In this document: positions 37,443 through 47,942 of the stretch, piece after piece
Position numbering within the stretch: the stretch's first letter is position 1
Layout: the number at the start of each line of letters is the position of its first letter
Source of the DNA: Emmonsiellopsis sp. PD_33
Lineage: Eukaryota > Ascomycota > Eurotiomycetes > Onygenales > Ajellomycetaceae
Assembly: GCA_032988165.1 (NCBI GenBank)
Contig: JANTQF010000254.1
Coordinates: forward strand, 1-50,552
DNA: 50,552 nucleotides
Direction: 5' to 3'
Translations under genes and position numbers: made by a program
Notes under the pieces: model-generated
The model's input: only the letters and a program-made list of their open reading frames with translations
The model's database searches: none
What the model was told of the DNA's origin: nothing

Positions 37443-38114
37443 AGCTACTAGTGCTCTTCACGTCGGAGTTGTGTGTCTCTGGAGGTCTGTTGAGAGTTGA
37501 TGGTGGTGGGTTGATCATGTAAACAAGTCTTTCTCGCGCGAATTGAGGAACAGCCTCGACACATCAATTTTATCGGGGTTTTGTCAACCAGTTTGTAGGA
37601 GAATGCAAATATCTCTAATTTTCGCTACGGGAATTGTACTATCTTACCTGATTATATTTGTTTTCTGTGTATCACACGTTTTTGCGCTTTCTACCAATTA
37701 CCTTCCAAACAAAATGACGCACTAAATCAAACTTATTTACCACGAACTCAGAGATGTACTACCTACTACGGTAGGCATTTTGGCCGTAGTATGCCGTAGT
37801 GTATTATCTATATATGTACGTATAAAAAGAAGACTAGCTATGATGTATAGAATGACGCTCAAAAGCGGACAAGAAATTTCACATAGTGGGAGCCTGACAC
37901 AGCCATGGTTCCATTATGCGCATGATGCAAAGGGAAAACAAAACTAAAAATGAAGAAAGGAAGGACTCGCAGATATATGTCAAAAGGGTACTGAATCAGA
38001 ATGGGAGCCAGTAGGTATAGATGAGTTGAACCAAAGAAGACGGCCCAAGTTTACGCCAGGATCTCCCATGGCCATAACCTGTGCAGGCCAGACGCCCGTG
38101 ATAGGCATCGGCGC
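37443..38114. other. Spacer with a small GC hairpin
   Basis: About 670 bp, AT-rich, between two minus-strand genes. A perfect 8-bp inverted repeat TACTACGG / CCGTAGTA (37764-37771 and 37784-37791) encloses a 12-nt loop, and CCGTAGTG follows. No coding frame of interest is seen. It should hold the promoter of the coiled-coil gene and the exchanger 3' region. Confidence 0.5.
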
Positions 38115-39621
38115 TCAACGATGGCCTCCTCCGTGTTCCGAAGGCGGAAGTTGTACATTTGTCGTACCGTCGTGGGGATTGGGATAGTACCAGGACGTAA
38201 CGGCGATGATCAAGTACACCATGACTAGAAGACCCCCTTCCAGGTAATTCGACTTGCCATCACGGAGGAAGTTCCCAACGACGAGGATTGAGAGCACAAC
38301 CAAGACGATCATGAATATTTCGAAGTTCAAGTCCATGTCCTTCCCAAGACCCCATCCAACAAGGACTACAAGAGGAGCGTTGAAGAGCGCTGTTTGAATG
38401 GACGGTCCAAGACAATGGAAAAGTGCAAAATTGATTTGATTGTCCCTGCAGCCGGTCAGATTGGAGAATGTCCGTGGCGCAAATGATGATGTTCACTTAC
38501 CAAGCTTCATCGATCGCAACGAGATGCTCTGCTGCTTTTTCGACAAGAGGGACCAAAATAAGACCCATGAAGTTGTCTGGCACTCCCCTTTCGACGATAG
38601 CGGGGATTGTCGCTACGAGGAGAACTGCAGATATGGAAACGCAAGCAAGGGCGACAGCAACTGCTATGAGGCACTCGGTCATAGTAAGTTTCGACCGAAT
38701 GATCTCATCCGCCCTATCCTCGTCTCTTTCTTCATCTAACTCAAGAACCTCGTCGTATATACTGTGGTGGCTTCGGAGATTGAAAAATAAAAACCTACAG
38801 CAGTCAGCAAGTAATATTTTTTATGCTACGGCCTGAAAAACTTACATCAAAAAGGCACACAAAAGGATCACCGCGGTCCCGCGACTAATGGTATGAGTAC
38901 TTTCAAGGAGGACTGCGGCTGTGAAGGGTCCTTCCTCCGTCGTACTTCCAGAAAGGGCAGAGAAGAACGCGCTGGGGATTAGAAGGGCAAACCCTGCAAC
39001 AAGAAGGAGTCCGGATCCAGTCTCGCTAATAACTGAATGAAATTGCTGCTCGTCGCGCCTCAAGCCACCTAGGAAAAAACATAGTCCCAAGCATAGCAAC
39101 AAGTTGGCCAGTATAGATCCCAAAATCGCAGCATGTATAACGGGTATCAAATTGTTTCCCTCGTCATTGGATATCAGGACCATAAGCAAGACTAGCTCTA
39201 CTACCGAGCTCAATGTGGTTTCCACCAAAATGCCCCAAACCTTGGGCAACTTTCGAGCTAATTCGTTGCCCGCAAAGCCCAGCAGGTTGGCAGTGGGTAC
39301 CATAGCGATATAGTTCAGGGCAAAGATCCAGAGATGGAGATCGGGACGAGCAAAATGAATGGCGATTGCAGCTGGGACGAAGGGCCAGAGGACGTTGACG
39401 ACCATCGAGACGGGAGTGGTACTCTTAAAGCACACCTTAAGGAAATGGATAGGATGGACTCCGCTCCGTCCACTCTCGCCGGCAGTATGAATGCGGAATA
39501 AAGAGCGGCTCTTTCCATTGTGTAGAGGAAGAACCGAATGCTTGTTTTTGGCCTTTTCCGATGGGTTAGGAGGGGTTGACGGAAGAGTTTCGGAGCCTCG
39601 GGATCGTGGGGGCTGCTCCAT
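38115..39621 (-). CDS. Ca2+/H+ exchanger-family (CAX/VCX) membrane protein with altered motifs
   Basis: Three exons: 39621-38846, 38794-38501, 38445-38115; donors GTAAGT, phases agree, 466 residues. A polar N-terminus of about 70 residues is followed by about ten hydrophobic segments. The two halves of the CaCA fold are visible: first repeat LVETTLSSVVELVLL then ILGSILANLLLCLGLCFFLGG, and second repeat LVPLVEKAAEHLVAID then GPSIQTALFNAP. An acidic loop (LELDEERDEDRADE) separates them. Family members exchange vacuolar H+ for cytosolic Ca2+ or other divalent ions. In the family the alpha-repeats normally carry GNxxE; here they read SSVVE and EKAAE, so the Glu residues remain but both Gly-Asn pairs are gone. 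Ion selectivity or activity may therefore differ. Overall fold assignment is strong, substrate is not. The gene is divergent from cystathionine beta-synthase. Confidence 0.85.
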
Positions 39622-41112
39622 TGTGGAATGGAATGGATGAGAAGGTCTTCAAGTAAGCTCTTTGATATGTCGATTACAACAGAAAAAATGATATTCCGCC
39701 CTGTTTATCATGGATCGTGGCGTTGGCCGTCAGAGAAGATGTTCTCTGAAGAACATCTGGAACGAAAAGAACGCTTGTGGATGTGAAATTTCAGCGACAA
39801 ACCAGGGAATTCAACTCGTAGATTCAGCGTTGCGGATATTGGATCTAAAGAGAGAAGGAAATGTGAAAAGAATGAGCAATCGGATTATTGTCGAGAAAAT
39901 CGCGGGGATGGAACGAAATAAAGGTGTCTTGTCCACAATGAGGCGCCAGGGCTAAAACTGCTCGCCGTGCTCGGGATCCTTTCTTTTAATAAATTGCCGT
40001 TTGGCCTCGTTGCCCCATTCTCCTGAGCTGAAACACGTAAATATAAATAGCCCATGCTTTAATTGGGATATGCTAACGATGGCCGTCACCAATGACTTGC
40101 CATCCAACTAGCTCCACTAGCCTGTCAACCCATCTGAAACCCACCTGAACACTGACAAAGGTTTCCTCATTATTAGCCACAATGGCCTCGGTTTAAAGAT
40201 TCCTTTGCTGGGAGCAGCAGACACAAGTCTGGGATAATCATCGGTGATTTTCAAAATATTGCAGTCAAGGCCAGGATGATGCTGCTGGTGCTCCGTGTGA
40301 CGTGTCGCGCGTCCTGATGCAACTAGCCACAAACGAGGAACGGGAGAGAAAAAGCTTGGTTTCCCGCAAGAACTCTGGGCCTCGAATCAGCCACATCATC
40401 GTTAAAACGTGCTGGTTCGGGTGGTTAGTGGCGGGGATCGTGGCGGGCCAAAGTTATTAGTGTATTCTGGCGTGGGATTTGTTGAGGGAGATCAAGCCGA
40501 ATTAAGGACCCAAATTGCGAAGGTCCCGATGAGAGTCGGCAGATGTCACCAAGTAACTTTCAGCCTCTGAATCATAGTCACCTTTGCCCGAGCTTTGCTC
40601 CCACTGTGTCCCACGTTGCTCTGTAGTAGATTCCCCAAGCTGGGGAGAATATCATCAGCCCTATTCACGACGCGAGCCGCGGGCGCGCTTCACAGAATCA
40701 CAGGGGACACTGGTAATCGATGCGCAGTGTTAGCGGCTGTCTTTCAACTGGGACTGGGAAGCATTCAAGTTCCTATCACCATGCTAACGCTGGAGGCATT
40801 TGACCAGTGTCTTGGACGTTGATGTTGCAGCTGGACTGGTTTGGCGGCGGCGTCCGCCTTTCGCGGCTATAGTCGGCCCGGCGCCGGAAAAGCTGGGCGA
40901 ACTTATCGCCTCTATCAGACCCTGGCAGAAAAAAAAAATAAGACGATACGAGACAACAGCCCACCCGTTCAGCGGCACTTCTCTCAAAACTTGCTATTTA
41001 TTATTAGACTGTTCACCCCGCGAGTCACTGTTCTTTGGATTGCTTCTCCTTCGTCTCCCCCTTCGTTTCCCTCCCAGTTCCCTTCCCTTCAGCCAATCTT
41101 TACCCCGCCACC
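39622..41112. promoter_or_regulatory. Divergent intergenic region between exchanger and cystathionine beta-synthase
   Basis: About 1.5 kb between two divergent starts, so it should contain both promoters. The 100 bp before the + strand ATG are C/T-rich, typical of a fungal core promoter, and the ATG context is CCACCATGG, close to ideal. Short frames here (for example 40800-41201 +) overlap the 5' leader and resemble nothing. Confidence 0.5.
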
Positions 41113-42900
41113 ATGGCTTCGAAAACGAACCCCGCTGTCCCTCCCGTGGTGATGGAATCAATCACCCAGCAAATCGGCAACACGCCCCTTGTCCGCCTTA
41201 ATAGGCTTCCACAGAGCCTGGGGATCAAGGCCACGGTTTATGCTAAGCTGGAGTACTTCAATGCTGGAGGCAGTGTGAAGGATCGCATTGCCTTGCGCAT
41301 GATTGAAGAGGCCGAGCGATCAGGGAGAATAAAGCCAGGCGATACTTTGATTGAGCCGACAAGTGGAAATACGTAAGTTTTGACGGCTTTTAGCGGAGTG
41401 GGAATGGTGCTGACGGATGTTATCTGATGTATAGGGGCATTGGACTTGCTCTGGTTGGTGCAGTTAAAGGTCAGCCAGTCCCTGTGTTTTCTCATATATT
41501 CTAGATAACGTCGACATATTAACTAAATCGATTCCCAGGCTATAAAACTATAATCACACTACCAGAGAAGATGTCCGCTGAGAAAGTGGCAGTACTACGT
41601 GCCTTGAACGCGACCATCATCCGTACACCTACTGAAGCCGCCTACGACTCCCCTGAATCACACATTGGTGTCGCGAAACGGCTAGAAAAGGAGCTCCCCA
41701 ACGCTCATATCCTCGACCAATACGGAAACAAAGACAACCCTCTGGCTCATGAACTCGGCACAGCTGAGGAAATCTGGCGCCAGACTGATGGTAAAATAAA
41801 AGCTATAGTTGCAGGCGCGGGTACAGGCGGTACCATCACCGGTCTTGCCCGCGGTCTGAAGAAGCATAATGCCGAAATCACAGTAATTGCGGCTGACCCG
41901 CACGGGTCGATACTGGCTCTGCCAGAGGCATTGAACCAAGAACATCTTAACGAGTCGTACAAGGTTGAAGGCATCGGATACGACTTTATCCCGGATGTTC
42001 TCGACCGCAATGCGATCGACAAGTGGTATAAGACGGGCGATAGGGAATCATTCCAGTATGCCAGACAGTTAATTGCGGAGGAAGGTCTTCTCGTCGGTGG
42101 AAGCAGTGGAAGTGCTATTGCTGGCCTTGTCAAGGCCGCGAAGGACTACAATTTTGCCGAGGATGACGTGGTCGTCGTTATTCTCCCAGATAGCATCCGA
42201 AGCTACCTGAGCAAGGTATGTACCTGATATATATGTTCTGGTGTTCTTAACACCCTATGCATGGTGCTGATATTAGTCTTAGTTTGCCGATGACGACTGG
42301 CTCGCCGCGAATGATCTTCTGCCCGCAACCCCTCCTGCTGTGGACCCGCCTTCTCCAGAGTTGGCACCACGAGGATCCAAGGATACATTCTCAGGGGCAA
42401 AAGTGAAGGCACTGAGATTGAAGCCAGTAACGACAGTTCTATCAAATTCAACATGCGAGGCCGCGATCGAGATCATGAGAGAGAAAGGCTTCGATCAACT
42501 ACCAGTGCTTGCGCCCACCGGCCGACGGCTGGTTGGTTTGGTCACTCTGGGAAATATACTAAGTCGCCTCTCCCACGGCAGGGCGGCGAGCACCAGCCCT
42601 GTTTCCGATGTCATGTTTGACTTTTCGAAACTATCAGAAGTGGTCACCGATGCTAGAGATATTTCAAGGATTGCACCGGAGCTAATCAGCTCCAGCTCGG
42701 GACAGGTTCCAGAAAAGCGCCGGGGATTCATCGAAATCACCTTGGACACACCCCTGAGCGCGTTGAACCGGTTTTTCGAGTGGAACAGCGCTGCGGTAGT
42801 TACGGAGAAGGACGAACAGGGACATATGAAACCTGTCGCTGTCGCTACAAAGGTGGACTTGCTGACATGGTTGCTGCACCGGAACAAGATCCAGTCTTGA
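41113..42900 (+). CDS. Cystathionine beta-synthase
   Basis: Four exons: 41113-41372, 41435-41469, 41539-42215, 42283-42900; all GT-AG, phases agree, 529 residues. Exon 2 is only 35 nt, so it is easily missed. The PLP fold begins at once: IGNTPLVRLNRL, then NAGGSVKDR, whose Lys at about 56 forms the PLP aldimine. PTSGNTGIGLA, completed by exon 2, binds cofactor, and GAGTGGTITG (about 190) holds the PLP phosphate. GGSSGSA lies near the end of the catalytic core. A regulatory Bateman region of two CBS repeats covers about 366-529. The enzyme condenses homocysteine with serine to cystathionine in transsulfuration, in the cytosol. There is no N-terminal heme-binding extension, as in yeast and unlike mammals. 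The presence of CBS repeats and length favour cystathionine beta-synthase over cysteine synthase. The ATG at 41113 is chosen over an upstream one at 41035 because homology starts just after it. Confidence 0.94.
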
Positions 42901-43316
42901 TCTGAATGATATAAAAAAGAAATAGTTTTTGAATGTTTTGTTGTTCTTTTCCATTTCACTGTTTCCTAATGACTTACTTTACATTACTGTCTGGATGCGT
43001 CCTGCTGACGCTGATTTTTATACATATAGACCAACCATACAACTGCGAGCCTTTTCAACATGCTGCTCACAAAGCATGGGGTTATGTTACATAGCATACG
43101 AACCGATCGTTTAGATGACAGATAGAATTATAATTCAACATGAGGTGTACATACATGTATCAAAATGGACTGACACGGACCAGTTCCGCATACATAACTA
43201 TGAGATCATCAACCACAACCTTATTCGAGCCCGCTCATGTAGTATATTTACATCAACTTCCAACCCCCCCCCTCGTGCAAAAGATATAGATATACGACAG
43301 GAAGCACAGATAAAAC
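42901..43316. other. Spacer between cystathionine beta-synthase and the dehydrogenase
   Basis: About 415 bp between two genes on the same strand. It should contain the synthase 3' end and the dehydrogenase promoter. A C8 run lies near 43265. No gene is seen. Confidence 0.5.
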
Positions 43317-44863
43317 ATGACTGGCCTATTCACCTCTCGAAATTTCTCACTATCCGAAGTCCCGGACCTTGACGGGAAGGTGGCCGTGATTACCGTGAGC
43401 TCCCATCCATCCGTCCATCCACCCATATGGGGCGAATATGACTTATTCCCGCACCCCCCCCTTCATCTCCCTTGGGCATGAAAAATAGCCGTCAATACCT
43501 ATCAAATTTACTAACGACTTCATTAATCCGTTCCATTCCATTTACATAGGGTGGTCAATCTGGCATCGGACAAGGAAAGCTTTATCCCCCCTTGATTCCA
43601 TCCTACTTCCTAAATCACAATATCACTACATAATACCCCCCTCCATCCCCCGCCCAAATACATACAGTAGATCAACCCCTTTTAACAACCCCACCACAAC
43701 AGAGATAAGCACTCAACTCCTCCTCCACGGCATCAGCAAGCTCTTCATCATCGCGCGCAATGCGTCCAAATACGACGCCTGTCTCGATCTCTGGCGCCGG
43801 GATCCGCGCATCGACCTCGACCTGGTGGCTGATGCTGATGCTGATGCTGATGAAACAGGGCCCAGGACACAGTTCATCCAGTGCGATCTGGCAGATATGC
43901 TAGATGCCAAGAGGGCCGCGGAAGAAGTGACAAGGAGGACAGAGAGGTTGGATATCTTGCTGTGTCATGCTGGTATATATACCCCCCCCCCCCCCCAACA
44001 CACACACCCCTTTTTTATCCCCTATATGACGAATACCATACATCCGCACACAGGAACCCCAATCATCCCCACCCCCACCCTCTCCCCCCAGGGCATCGAC
44101 ACAAGCTTCGCCGCCAACGTCGTCGGCCACCACATCCTCACCCGCCTCCTCCTCCCCCTCCTCCGAAGCACAATCACCCGCTTCGACGCGCCCGACGCGC
44201 GCATCGTCTTCACCGCCTCCTCGCTACACATGCTCTGTCGCCAGCTGGATCTGGACCTGCTCAGTCCGAGTCCCGAGAGCCCGCTGGAGAAGCGCTACTT
44301 CTGCTACTGCATTGACGATGGGATCTGGCGCTACGCACGATCTAAGGTCGGGGTTATTCTGAGTGCGCGGGAGTTTGCGCGGCGGTTGATGGCCGTGGGT
44401 GAGGGTGAGGGTGAGGGTGAAGTTGATGATGATGATGTGAATGGGAATATATATGTGAACAGCTTCTTTCCGGGGAACATCGCGACGGAGCCGATGGATA
44501 TCTGGACGCATTATCTGGGGACGATTGGCGGGAAGGCGTTTAAGTACTTCTGGTCTGTGATGGGTCAGTCGAGGGAGGATGGGGCGGCGACGGCGTTGTT
44601 TCTGGCTGCTAGTGATAGGGTTAGAGAGGGGGATGGGATGAGGGGGGGGTATTTTGTTCCCATTGCGAAGCCGCATGAGACTTCGGCTGTTGCTGGTGAT
44701 ATGGAGTTGGCGGGGAGGTTGTGGGTGAGTTGTGTGCTTTTGGAACACTAGGAGGGTATTTATCGAAGGCTAACTGCTTTGACCGTAGGACTGGATTGAG
44801 GGCAAGGTTGCGGGGGTATTGGGGGATGGTTGGAAGGGTCCTGCTGTTGGTAAGGATCTATGA
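43317..44863 (+). CDS. Short-chain dehydrogenase/reductase with a non-canonical splice donor
   Basis: Proposed exons: 43317-43394, 43550-43574, 43703-44724, 44789-44863; phases agree, 399 residues. The NAD(P) motif TGGQSGIGQ (26-34) exists only if exons 1 and 2 are joined. The active site YARSK (Tyr about 245, Lys four later) and the preceding FTASS serine region are intact, with FAANVVGHH typical of the fold. Resemblance is to retinol-dehydrogenase or WWOX-like SDRs; the substrate is unknown. Intron 2 would start GAAAGC, not GT, directly after CAAG, while its acceptor (CAACAG) is normal, so splicing there is doubtful. Simple repeats interrupt the protein: an Ala-Asp run from GCTGAT repeats (43828-43851), a C14-15 run encoding prolines near 43984, and a Gly-Glu run (44397-44420). 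It may be a functional gene with a rare GA-AG intron, a recent pseudogene or a sequencing error. Confidence 0.7.
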
Positions 44864-45797
44864 TCTTGGTTTGTGAGGCGTGGGTGGGTAGATTGTAAGT
44901 AGGAAGGGTGTATGGTGTACAGGCTTGTTCTATCCCATTGCAACTGGATCTTTTCAGGAGGCCGTCATTTGCATGTTGCAGCTGTTATGGTCAATTAATT
45001 CCATAATGATTCAAGACACTCCATAAAAAAGGATCTTCAGCATTGCTACAGATTCTGAATCCTCATCTTGGTATGGAGCAGTGAGCACTCCATGCCTATT
45101 ATCCGGGGCAGGCTCTTGCCGCTCTCAGCAAAGGTCATAGATATTTGCACTCCTCATACACCACAATCCATAGCATCATGCTCAGTAGAGCAGTAGAAGT
45201 GGAACATTCCATTTCACTCTTAAGGTTACTGCAGAACTGAGCCCCACTGACAAGATCAAGCATGGACTCCACGGCAGCTAACAAGTGTTGGGCTAACTGT
45301 CTATGCTGGCTCACAAAACTTGCCCTGCCATTAGGTCTCTGTTGTGCCCCAGGCAGTTATCGTGTCACTATTGCTAGTATTTAACTAGAAACACATTTTC
45401 CAAGGATGTTAGCCTCAATATCAACCATGCACTCCGTGGCAGGAGGGGCCAGCTTACTATTCGTAATTGCGTTGATGTCCTGTCGAATTTGCCGGTTTTC
45501 GTGGTAATATCTCTTCCAACCATTCAACGAGAAGATAGAAAAGGTTCAATGGACAAGAATAACACCAAGAAGGAAGATAAAAGGGAACAAACATCAATAC
45601 CATTTTGGCCTTGTAACACCTAGAAGCATATCTCAACTGAGAACCTTGTGACATCTAAACATGAGAGCCAAACTCCACCTGGAAGTTACCCCCTGCCATA
45701 TCCCCCAAACCAAAGACCGTCCCAAGCCTCGCGTATCCCATGCGTAACAAAACAGAAAAAAAGAACAGAGAAGGAAAAGATGCCCAATGCCAGCCAG
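44864..45797. other. Gene-free spacer between convergent genes
   Basis: About 930 bp between the dehydrogenase stop (+) and the Kre9-like stop (-), so it should hold two 3' untranslated regions. The 65-codon minus-strand frame at 45457-45654 is Cys/Tyr/Trp-rich without resemblance to a known protein. Nothing else is supportable. Confidence 0.5.
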
Positions 45798-46826
45798 TTA
45801 GTCCTTCCATCTATTTAGGAATCGTTGCATATCGTCATCAACTGTCGGGGCTGGCGCGGCCTGGACATTATCAATTAGCGACTTTTCCCATCCCCATCCA
45901 CCATTAACAATGAATATGCAATCATACCGTATTCTCTATACTAGTCGTCACAAACGTCCCCATCACCGATATCGTAGTTTTGATCGTCGGCCTCGGCAAG
46001 AACGATTGCGCGATATTAAACGCGCTCTTGGGATGCAACGGGGCAGCAGTCTTCAGGCTTATTTTAGTCGGGGGCTGCATGGGGACGGGGGCGTATCGCG
46101 TCGGGCCCTTTTGGTCCTCATACGGCAGCGCTGCTTGCCGCTTGCCAAGATCATTGTTGGCCGTGGGCGGGCTGGCTGTTCCGGAGACGCCTTGTAAACC
46201 CTTCGCAAGCTTCTCGGGGAATGAACCGGTCATTGAGGAGAGGGAGAAACGGGGCGAGTGGATGAGTTCGGCGCCGTGGGACCAGTTGATTATCATTTGG
46301 AGAAAGCTATCTTATTAGCACAAATTCTGCCAATTGGGACGGTGGGGGGGAGTTCTCACTATGCATTCGGGTCACTTCCACCGATGTCAGCCGCCACGGT
46401 ACCTGAGGCAGAGTTTCCCTGTGCAAACGAGCGGTCCTTGACGATAGGCGCCAATTGAGTCTATATAGCAAGTTTAGCAGAAAGCAAAAAGAAAGTAGGT
46501 GGTGCAGAAAGGAAACTGTGAGAATCCAACTAGACCAAAAAGGATCAATCGATCCTTAGAGGCCAGCGGGCTCTAAGTATTAATGTTTTATAGGAACATA
46601 CGTAGGAGTCCTCATCATCCCCCCCAGCGCAGAGAAATATATCGAACCGGACACTCTCAGGCACGTTTGAATTGTTTCCCAGGTGTCTCCATTCGACGTC
46701 TAGCGGGGATCCGCCGCCTTTAATGATAGCTCCGGCGCTTGGCGTTGTGAACTCAACGGCGGCGGCGGTGGCGGCGGAGGCTAGAAGAGCTAGTGGGAGA
46801 AGAACGAGGGACAATTGAGGCTTCAT
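45798..46826 (-). CDS. Secreted Kre9/Knh1-like cell-wall beta-1,6-glucan synthesis protein
   Basis: Four exons: 46826-46602, 46460-46360, 46306-45928, 45860-45798; donors GTATGT, GTGAGA and GTATGA, phases agree, 255 residues. A signal peptide is clear: MKPQLSLVLLPLALLASAATA, with probable cleavage near 21-23. The N-terminal domain has EFTTPSAGAIIKGGGSPLDVEW, FLCAGG and NSASGTVAADIGG. The C-terminal part has FSLSSMTGSFP, GPTRYAPVPMQPP and FLPRPT. This order matches the Kre9/Knh1 family, which is required for beta-1,6-glucan assembly through the secretory pathway. A dibasic KR in DLGKRQAALPY may be a Kex2 processing site, by inference. The ATG at 46826 was chosen over an in-frame upstream ATG at 46874 because it places the signal peptide at the N-terminus. 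The last exon encodes only 20 residues (DDDMQRFLNRWKD), an unusual acidic/basic end. Confidence 0.87.
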
Positions 46827-47151
46827 TTTGTGGCCGAACGAGTGTTGGGAGCGCCGAAGAGGTTTTTGTCGCATCGAATCGAATCTGGCTCCTTACATAC
46901 GTGAGAGAAGTCCATCCTTGGATGCGGTTTGGGAGCCCTGACACGTGACCAACGGCCTGCGGCGGGATGGATGGATCCATACCGGAAATATATGGCTCTG
47001 AAAAACCGTCACCCAACGGTCAACTGACGGTCAACTCTAAACTATACGCTAACCACCATAAATTATGGCTTGATGGTTAACTCTGCTAAACGTCTATCAC
47101 AGAGTTGACCCCTATATCAATATTTCACCTGTAGCTAACCCTACTTCCACC

Positions 47152-47175
47152 CTCCTCCTCCTCCTCCTCCTCCTT

Positions 47176-47224
<49 letters not shown>

Positions 47225-47225
47225 C
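47152..47225. repeat. Compound microsatellite (CTC)n-(CTA)n
   Basis: About seven CTC units (47152-47174) run directly into about sixteen CTA units (47176-47224). It lies inside the MITE-like element and is noncoding. Confidence 0.92.
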
Positions 47226-47260
47226 TGCCGCTGCCGCCATGGCCACTATGGTCAGTACAT

Positions 47261-47308
47261 AGGTTAGCAGGCAGGTTAGCAGGCAGGTTAGTAGGCAGGT
47301 TAGTAGGC
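47261..47308. repeat. Four tandem 12-bp units (AGGTTAGYAGGC)
   Basis: Two copies with C and two with T at the eighth position, followed by a decayed fifth unit to about 47325. It is inside the MITE-like element. Units are too short and have no spacers, so it is not a CRISPR array. Confidence 0.9.
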
Positions 47309-47942
47309 AGATTACTAACAGGCAGGTCAGTTAGGGAGATTTGAAGCTTCAAATCAAGAGAAGATAGGAGATGGGAGATGGAAGGAGGCTCTGGGTGGTT
47401 AATTCTACCATATATGATTTAACCATCATTTAACAGTTTAATTGGAAGTTGACGGTCAGTTGACGGTCAGTTAACTGTATCTATATAGACAGCGGATCAA
47501 CCATAAATCCGGCGTTGAAAAATGCTGCTAAATTCCGGTATGGATGGATGGGCGGATCCATGGAATGTAGGAGCAGTCTAAACGTTGGATTTTAACAGTT
47601 GGTCGTCAGCTAATATTCAATTCACTGTCAGGCTGGCAGTCAAAACGCAGTCGAGTCATGTTTGGTAGTAGTTATGTCTTAACTGTTGGCCGTAGCGGCC
47701 TAGGGTGCCCATGTGACCGCACACCCCTTATATCGTCAGTTCTCTAGCCAGCTCTCTCAATCTAACCAACCTTCTCCCTCCATCATTAACATTAAGTAAT
47801 GAACTGACGGTCTACATATCTAGATGTCAAGTAGAGAACTGATAAGTTGGGACGATTTATGGTTTGGGGGGGACACGTCATAAGAAATATATATAGCCAT
47901 GACCTCAGGCAAGATATACATATTTAGCAAAAAGAGTATGTA

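Larger units (their letters stand above)
46982..47538. mobile_element. Probable non-autonomous fold-back/MITE-like element with TA flanks
   Basis: The ends read CCGGAA... and ...TTCCGG, each flanked by TA (46980-46981 and 47539-47540), as expected for a Tc1/mariner-type target duplication. Inverted similarity continues inward: 47016-47036 reads as the reverse complement of 47447-47467 apart from a few changes (repeats of GTTGACSGTCA), and TGATGGTTAA (47071-47080) is inverted at 47419-47428. The interior has no coding frame and carries several microsatellites. Absence of a transposase and length of about 557 bp fit a MITE. Flanks beyond TA are partly palindromic too, so the exact ends are uncertain. 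Copies elsewhere in the genome would be needed to prove mobility. Confidence 0.5.
46827..47942. other. Spacer holding a MITE-like element and microsatellites
   Basis: About 1.1 kb between two minus-strand genes. It includes the fold-back element at 46982-47538 with internal microsatellites, listed separately. CACGTG occurs at 46942-46947, upstream of the Kre9-like start. No coding frame is supported. Confidence 0.6.

Noticed and set aside
40800..41201. 133-codon plus-strand frame before cystathionine beta-synthase
   Set aside because: It overlaps the promoter and 5' end of the real gene in another frame and lacks any motif.
47261..47325. CRISPR-like repeat array
   Set aside because: Units are 12 bp with no spacers, in a fungal genome and inside a transposon-like element; it is a simple tandem repeat.
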